64,000 nt of DNA from Calliopum simillimum (lineage: Eukaryota; Arthropoda; Insecta; Diptera; Lauxaniidae). Where the stretch lies: contig OX638372.1 of NCBI GenBank assembly GCA_951812925.1, positions 50,123,722 to 50,187,721 of the forward strand, written 5' to 3'. A model generated the notes under the pieces. The model was not told the DNA's origin. It did no database searches and saw only the letters and a program-made list of their open reading frames with translations. This document shows positions 58,100 through 64,000 of this stretch, piece after piece. Within the stretch, counting starts at the first letter, position 1, and every line of letters starts with the position of its first letter. A program made the translations under genes and the position numbers.

Positions 58100-59330
58100 C
58101 CCTTTAGACCCGAAAAAAAACTGTGGTGTACACAGTATTTGTGATAGGTAAATCTTAGAAACTTAACTTAAGTAAAATGTTTGACCGTCTCTAAATTCAA
58201 ATTTTCAGCGCCAGAGACGCTTCCGGTCTATACTCCCTGCAGATATTTTTGATTTGAATTTTTGGGATACATTGTGCCAACCGCACACTGGTTCAAAATC
58301 CTTAAAAGCTGACCAAAAGTCGTAAAAAAAAAATCTTTTAAATTAACTTTTTATGAATCGTATTGTCTAACAGGTATTCATAGACCTCAAAAAATTTGTA
58401 AGAAAGATCCAGGTATTCCTACAATGCTCTTGGGATTTCTCCAAAAATACGCTTCTCAGACGCAAAATTCTGTGAGTCAAAAGTAAAAATTAAGTGTGTA
58501 AAAATTGTGTCGTTACTGTAAAACTGAACCGATTTTAATGTTTGAATATGAAATTTCTTTGTAAAAGAAAATACTATCGAGCCTTTATATTCAAAACTTG
58601 CAATAATTTATACTTTGACGGTAATTATGAATAACTTAAAATCAAATTATTTCACAACATCAGTTTGCAATGGTTATGAAAAAAGCCCAGAACTAATTTA
58701 TACCACGTCATACCACCAAAATTTTTTGGATTTAAGAAGAGTGAAATCTTTTCTAGCACATGTAAAAAAATTGAGGTGCCTTTTTTTGCCCTTTTTGTTT
58801 GACGCGATATTTTCTGAAGCACCCATAGGAAATTTAGCTCATATTGCTTACCAAGTGTCAATATGTGTTGCTCGCCTGAAATGGAAAAATTTTTACATTA
58901 TTATACAACTTATACTTCATGATAAAGGAATCTAAAACCCATTTTTATGTAGATCAATTTACCGTTGCACACAACTCTATCAAAGTTAAAGTTTTGAAAT
59001 AAATTTTTAAATTAGATATAAAAATTGTGCAAGTGTTGTTTTTTGCCATTTCGAATCCGCCATTTTGTTTTTTAAAAATCTAACATCAGATACGTAATCA
59101 GTGAGCCTAAAAACCCCCGAGTAAATTTTTTTGTTGGATTTGGTTGAATATTTATGCGATTCGTCCGCCATTTTGAATCCGCCATTTTCTTTTTCAAAAA
59201 TCTAACATCAAATTCGTATTCAACGACCTCAATAACCCCCAGGCAAAAAATTTAGTCTCGAAACTTTTATGATTTCGACTTTTGGCCAGCTTTTAAGGAT
59301 TTTGAACCTGTGTGAACCGGTTCGAAAGGG
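58100..59330. mobile_element. 1.2-kb piggyBac-type non-autonomous element with TTAA duplication
   Basis: TTAA flanks (58096-58099 and 59331-59334) bracket termini CCCTTTAGACCCG and (inverted) CCCTTTCGAACCGG. Subterminal arms match (caaaatccttaaaagctg / cagcttttaaggattttg). TTAA plus CCCTTT ends is the piggyBac signature. A ~120-bp internal direct duplication (about 59050-59110 and 59168-59235, aaaatctaacatca) is present. The longest internal frame has no transposase motifs. Confidence 0.8.
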
Positions 59331-59475
59331 TTAAATTTTGTTGAAAAAAATTACTACACTGTAAGGTTATTCAAAAATTCTGAATTAACTAAAACAGTTT
59401 GGTAAAATATATTTTATTCGGGATTGGCCACTATTTTGACTTGAAATTCTAGTAAAATTTACTAGAAATAAAGTA

Positions 59476-60026
59476 GTAGAGTAGAACGGGGTAATGTCGT
59501 GCAGGGGGTAATGTCGTGCACTGGCTGTTTTAGCCCAAAGAATTGAATGATTTACCAACTGTTCGTAAGGTAGGGACCTGCTGACCTACTGAGCTTATGC
59601 ATATAATACTAGCAATTTTCACCAGTTCGTCTCTAGAGAGTAACCTTTTTTTCAAAACGCACGCTTTCGGGACGATAAAAGTGTTTTTTCATTGGGTCAA
59701 AAAAATAATTTTTCTTGCGGGAAAATATACCAGGTAAGTGTTTTCTGAAACGAAATATCCTGCCAAAGAAGAGAATATTTGGTTTTCGAAAAAAATTTTG
59801 GGCTTCACCGAGTTATCGAAATTGACCTTTAAAACGACCATTGGGGTAATGTCGTGCACATTCACTTACACAAACACAATTTCTTGCTACACAAATGTTG
59901 TTACCCATGAATGTAACCAATGAAATTATCTTTCGATCGGATGCTTACTCGTTGCATTCGCTTAAGATGTACGGCTTTACGAGCATGTCAAAGTTGAGTG
60001 CACGACATTGCCCCGTTCTACTCTAC
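59476..60026 (-). mobile_element. 551-bp MITE with termini GTAGAGTAGAACGGGG, copy 2
   Basis: Inverted relative to 49302-49867 and nearly identical along its length. It has two, not three, terminal 19-bp units (gggggtaatgtcgtgca). Confidence 0.85.
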
Positions 60027-60329
60027 GAACTATTTTTTCTCCATGCCGGTCCATGTTCTGAGCAAAAATTAACTGAATTTGGATAAGTGGTAGTGGAACC
60101 TCCACATAAAAGTAATGTTATCTAAATGATACAGTGTATGGTGTTTAGTTTTTGGACATCTAAAAATGATTTCTATTTATAATAGTTTTTTTTTACCATA
60201 GTACCGGCTGTTACATGCAAACAAAAAAAGCAGGGTGAGTACCAGGAACTCTATCCCAATCCAACATTTCATGCATCTCTGCTATCATAAGCACATCTTA
60301 ATCAACGTGGCAAAATTAGCGCTCCCTGG

Positions 60330-61020
60330 GATGGTACCATATTAAACATTTGTTGTTGTCTTTTTCGTGTTGTTGTTGTTGTGCTTTATTTTGTTTTTAA
60401 TTTTGTTCCTATTTTTTTATTTTTTTTTTTATTTTTTATTCTCCAACTCACAATCAGTTGAGTATATTATGTACACTGTTGTTGTTTTTGTTGTTGTTGT
60501 GTTAATTTTTTGCTGTTTTTAATTACTTTTTTCATTTCATTTTCTTTTGTATTAAGCCTATTGCTGGTTGTTGGATGTACTACGTAGGATGCAGTCAGTA
60601 CGAGCGAAATATAAATTCATTTTTTTTTGTGTACCATACCTGCTACCTCCCATCACTACCCACATCGGTAATGCCGCCTTTACTCTGTTAGCGATGCATT
60701 TATGCTTGTGTGCACTTGTGTGTTCGCGGAGGGGGGAGTACGGGGGTATGTTTTCTTTTTTAATTTTGAGTAGAATGACATTGTGTCTATGCAATTAGTA
60801 TTATGAGTTATACATATTTTTTATCCCTCTCTTTCACTGTCATTTCTTTTGTCTTTCTCTGACACAGACTTGACGGCTTAACTCATTTAGCGCTCGTACC
60901 TAGGTATAACAGCTAAAGTTGGTTAGCGTCAGAACTGGGTTGTTGCTGTTGTTGGTATGTGGAGGGTTGCCTGGTAGGTGTCGTAATACCATAAAAATCC
61001 AGGCAAAAATTAATTAACTA
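60330..61020. other. GTT-rich single-copy island
   Basis: (GTT)n runs (tgttgttgtgctttattttg, gttgttgttgtgttaa) and complex GC-richer sequence (ccacatcggtaatgccgcc). No exon could be supported. Confidence 0.4.
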
Positions 61021-62543
61021 AATGTATTTCTTTTTTTTCTCCCTTTTTCTTTTTTGACACCATTCACTATAGAGCGAACACTGCACAGATATGATTATGA
61101 AGGTAGAATAATTTTTAATTACGCTAATTAAGATTGGTTGGAAAGGCGGGTGCTTACAAAATATGATTTTATTAAGCTTTTTAATTTATTTATATGATAG
61201 TTATACTTTTACTGATTTTTAATTTTGTTTGAACGAAAAAATTTTAATTGCAGTGTTTTTTCACGCGACCTTTTTCAATTCGACTTTGTAATGTCGTTCA
61301 TAAAAGACGTCCCTTAAATATTCTCGCATGTCTAACTTTGTCAGAATTCCAAACACGGGCATGGTATACTTTCTATATTTCCATATTTTGCCTTTGTTCC
61401 TAGAATTTACCTGCTCCTTTCTTTAACATTCCGATTTTTTAACTAAGTACAAAAGAATTTTAGGAATGGCTCATTGAAATTGAAATTTTATGAAAGATTA
61501 CACCTTGCAAAATGCAATGCAATTTAAAAATAATCTATTTTTATTTTGTTTTGAAAAAATTTGAAGCTTAATGGTCTGCAACTAATATGGAACTTGATAC
61601 CGACTATACTGGGACATACTATGAACTATAATTAATTTTTTTTTTATTTTCTAAATATATGAAATGGTACTATATTCGTGTCAAAAAAAGTGTTCACCTT
61701 TAAAATCTTAGGAACAAAACCGATTCAGTTTTAATAGCCTTTTTGAAATCAGCAACAATATAATTGGCGAATGACAATTTTTAAAATATTATTTTAGGTC
61801 TCTTAAACCGTATATTTTTTAAATAAAAATATTACGCAAATTTATAAAACACAAAATTTTCTATAAAGAAGTTTCTAAAACTTTTTGTTTTGCAATTCAT
61901 CATTCGAGAGATATCACCTTATAAGCCAAATGTTCCGACTTTTTCTGAATTCAGACTTTTTCGGAACAAATTTGAAACTGTTAAGAGTTTTCGTTACGAA
62001 TTCGTAAAGATTTTTCCAAACAATTTTTTAAACTTTTTCTTTCTTCTTTCCATTTTATGAAAAAGGCTTTTACGTCAATATTTAATAATAAAATATGTCT
62101 CGCAGACAAAATAAAAACATTAGCCGTGTTCACGATCCGGAGCATTTAGTCTTGCAAAGTAGCAAAATAGCAATAATTTCCACTTGATTGTGAGCAATAT
62201 TAAAAATTTAAGCATTGCAAGCTACGAAAAACTTTATTTCTATGAGAAAATCGTATGAGCAAAGAGAACGAGAGCATAATCAAAAAAGTTTTGTTTGAAA
62301 AATGACGTGATATTTCTATGCTATAGGTTTTTAGTATAGAAAATGTAAATGCAAATGCAAATTCAATCCTATATATTTTGTTGTTGTATAGCAAAATTTT
62401 TCAACACCTATTTACAAATGCTATGATGCAAGACCTTTTGCACTTGATCGTGAACATGGATATTTTGTTATTATTGAATACCTTCAAATATCTAATGCAC
62501 AATGATATGTTTATGCAAGTCTCTAGAAAATGCACTAAAAAAA
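61021..62543. other. intergenic, nothing recognised
   Basis: AT-rich sequence with no terminal repeats or coding signal that I could identify. Confidence 0.4.
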
Positions 62544-62985
62544 CTAGTAAGGCTGTTACCTTTGGCTTGGCCAAACATTAAATACCCTACATTGCAGCGA
62601 TTTAAAAATTTTGCTTGTACATATAAGTGGCGCCCTCTTGTCCAAATTACCCAGTTTTTTCTTAGAGCTTGCATTTATAGTTCTAAGTGTCTGTGTGAAA
62701 TTTAAAAGGCTTGTCTCAAAAAATGTTTTCAGTGTAGCATTTTTAAGCTTATGCTTATATGGGAGGTGCCACGCTCTCTTGTCCGAGTTCACCTATTGTT
62801 TAGTTCAGAGCTTGCTTTTATAGTTCCTAGTGTTTGAGTGAAATTTAGTTGGACTATATCAAAAAACCAGAATGGCATTTTGAAACTTTTGCTTATAGAG
62901 GAGGTGCCACGCCCTCTTGTCCAAAATTGCCTAGTTTTTAATCAGAGCTTGCGCTAACTATTCCTAGTATTTATGTGTATTAACT
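62544..62985 (-). mobile_element. HINE/DINE-like element, copy 6 (truncated)
   Basis: CTAG end at 62544-62547, then the ggcttggcc-aaaca block and three central repeats (gccctcttgtcc, gctctcttgtccgag, gccctcttgtcc). It breaks off before the unique 5' block. Confidence 0.7.
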
Positions 62986-63027
62986 TGATTGTCTTTGGCG
63001 TCAATGCCAGATCATTTGCTTTGCAGG

Positions 63028-63252
63028 CTAAGCCGGCTTGGTGACGTAATTTCTAGCTCTTGTTGACATTGCTCTTTTGCCAAGCATGCATTTTTTGTAC
63101 CAATCCATGTCCGCCATCTGTTCCTCGGTCCACTCGTCTGGAAACTCAATACCGAGACTTTTTGTCAAGTGGTATGCCAGCTTACCACCCACACTTAATG
63201 AAAACAACGTTTTTTCTGTGACACCTTTAAAGAGCCTATTCTTTCTTTCCAT
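63028..63252 (-). pseudogene. pogo/Tigger-like transposase N-terminal fragment
   Basis: The frame reads LFSLSVGGKLAYHLTKSLGI, then FPDEWTEEQMADMDWYKKC and MSTRARNYVTKPA. The pattern AY.L....I.FP..W...QMA..DW...F......LS.R.PEA is that of the CENP-B-like DNA-binding region in pogo/Tigger-type (Tc1/mariner superfamily) transposases. The usual PEAT continuation is replaced by RNYVTKP and a stop, and no DDE domain follows, so this is a relic. An open frame just upstream on the same strand (63663-63424, MFKSPSIYDKAICVDQ...) has no recognised homology. Confidence 0.55.
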
Positions 63253-63715
63253 CCTCTAAAAAAGCGTAAAAAGGCATAAGAACACCATTTAAATTAGTAA
63301 TGTTGGCATTCACAACGATATTTCAGAAAAACATGCGTCTCTTTGCTCTGGTAAATCCACAAAATCTTCGCGCCATCATATCACGCGTTTAACATTTGTC
63401 AGAACAGCCGCATTTGTTTTCTGTCAAAAGTTACGGGGGGGTGCCCACACCCGAACTATGCCCGTAGGCGGCACACTTCCACTACTTATCTCGTTAAAGG
63501 GAGCAGCTAGGATTTTAATTCTAACTGAATGAAAGGTCGCGACAACAGTCTCGCGCTCAGATTTTTCAGACATATTAGTATTTCCTATCAATGCATCCTG
63601 CCCTCCGTGGTTATTTTGATCAACGCAGATAGCCTTGTCATAAATTGACGGAGATTTGAACATTTATTGTCATATATTGCCTGATCGGTCCTTGGTCATA
63701 CTTCAAGAGGCAATC

Positions 63716-63960
63716 CGAGTCTTATTGGAAAAGTTCGAAGGTATATTTTGATAGGGAAGGGAGTGGCTATTTGATGCAATTAAAAAAGATCACCGTTTCC
63801 AGTAGCTACACTATAAGCCTGAAACAGCATTTTCTCCAACTTCAATCAAGGGTATCTCAAAATCCTGGAAGTATATTGACAATTCTGAGTATGCAGTCGG
63901 ATTCAGCGTCGAAAAATACAATATAATCTGAGGTTGTTTTTTGCCATAGATCTATGTATG
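63716..63960. repeat. half copy of the 12349-13047 foldback
   Basis: gtatattttgata, acagcattttctccaacttc, agggtatctcaaaatcctg and gtatattgacaattctga match 12780-12975 in direct orientation. The mirror arm is not in the window. Confidence 0.75.
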
Positions 63961-64000
63961 TGTGTAAAGAAGATTAGTACGTTATACAAAATCTTTTATG

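Noticed and set aside
58615..58935. 106-aa frame inside the TTAA-flanked element as a transposase
   Set aside because: No DDE-type acidic motifs or piggyBac-like blocks; likely chance frame.

Overview
The window is AT-rich, intron-bearing, repeat-dense nuclear DNA from a higher fly (Diptera, probably Brachycera). The signs are short GT-AG introns, (CAA)n-type trinucleotide runs, repeats resembling DINE-1/Helentron elements (with the motif cgatatagccatg followed by gtctgtctg runs), and insect-type GH20 and CHK-kinase genes. The species cannot be named from the sequence; a tephritid or calyptrate fly is only a guess.

Genes. (1) 1014-2024 (+) holds the last four exons of a CHK/EcKinase-like (ecdysteroid-kinase-like) gene; its N-lobe exons lie outside the window or are lost. 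(2) Three tandem minus-strand genes encode secreted GH20 beta-N-acetylhexosaminidases: HexA (6055-8632, 597 aa), HexB (26970-29643, 586 aa) and HexC (31583-36324, 569 aa). I rebuilt all six exons of each; splice phases match and the summed coding lengths (1794, 1761 and 1710 nt) are divisible by three. HexA and HexB keep the GH20 active site. HexC is open from start to stop, yet has lost nearly every catalytic or substrate-contact residue (D303S, H307N, the catalytic Asp of GGDEV to Asn, W to R, WYLD to WDLG, WSE to WSK). It is therefore a candidate secreted pseudo-hexosaminidase, and it is the most interesting object in the window.

Repeats. Most of the rest is transposable elements. At least six copies belong to one Helentron-like (DINE/HINE) family ending in CTAG, with ~142-bp central tandem repeats (1-537, 2611-5077, 19953-20776, 51066-52850, 53026-53584, 62544-62985). 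There is a 5'-truncated LINE inside one HINE (3117-4566) and an RNase H-bearing LINE fragment in a HexC intron (32637-33850). A piggyBac-like transposase remnant is split by a hAT-type foldback (39704-40800), and there is a pogo/Tigger-like fragment (63028-63252). More than 25 foldback or palindromic non-autonomous elements are present. Several have diagnosable target duplications: TA (14298-16400, 25057-25438, 28066-28451, 35389-36207), TTA (36468-37309), TTAA (58100-59330) and 8-bp hAT-type (39791-40462, 57494-57945).

Layout. 0-2 kb CHK kinase; 2-6 kb nested HINE/LINE; 6-8.6 kb HexA; 9-26.6 kb a palindrome-rich repeat block separating HexA from HexB; 27-36.3 kb HexB and HexC with transposons in introns; 36.4-64 kb transposon-rich intergenic DNA with CAA/GTT-rich single-copy islands (46.9-47.4, 53.9-54.7, 60.3-61 kb) and no convincing host gene.
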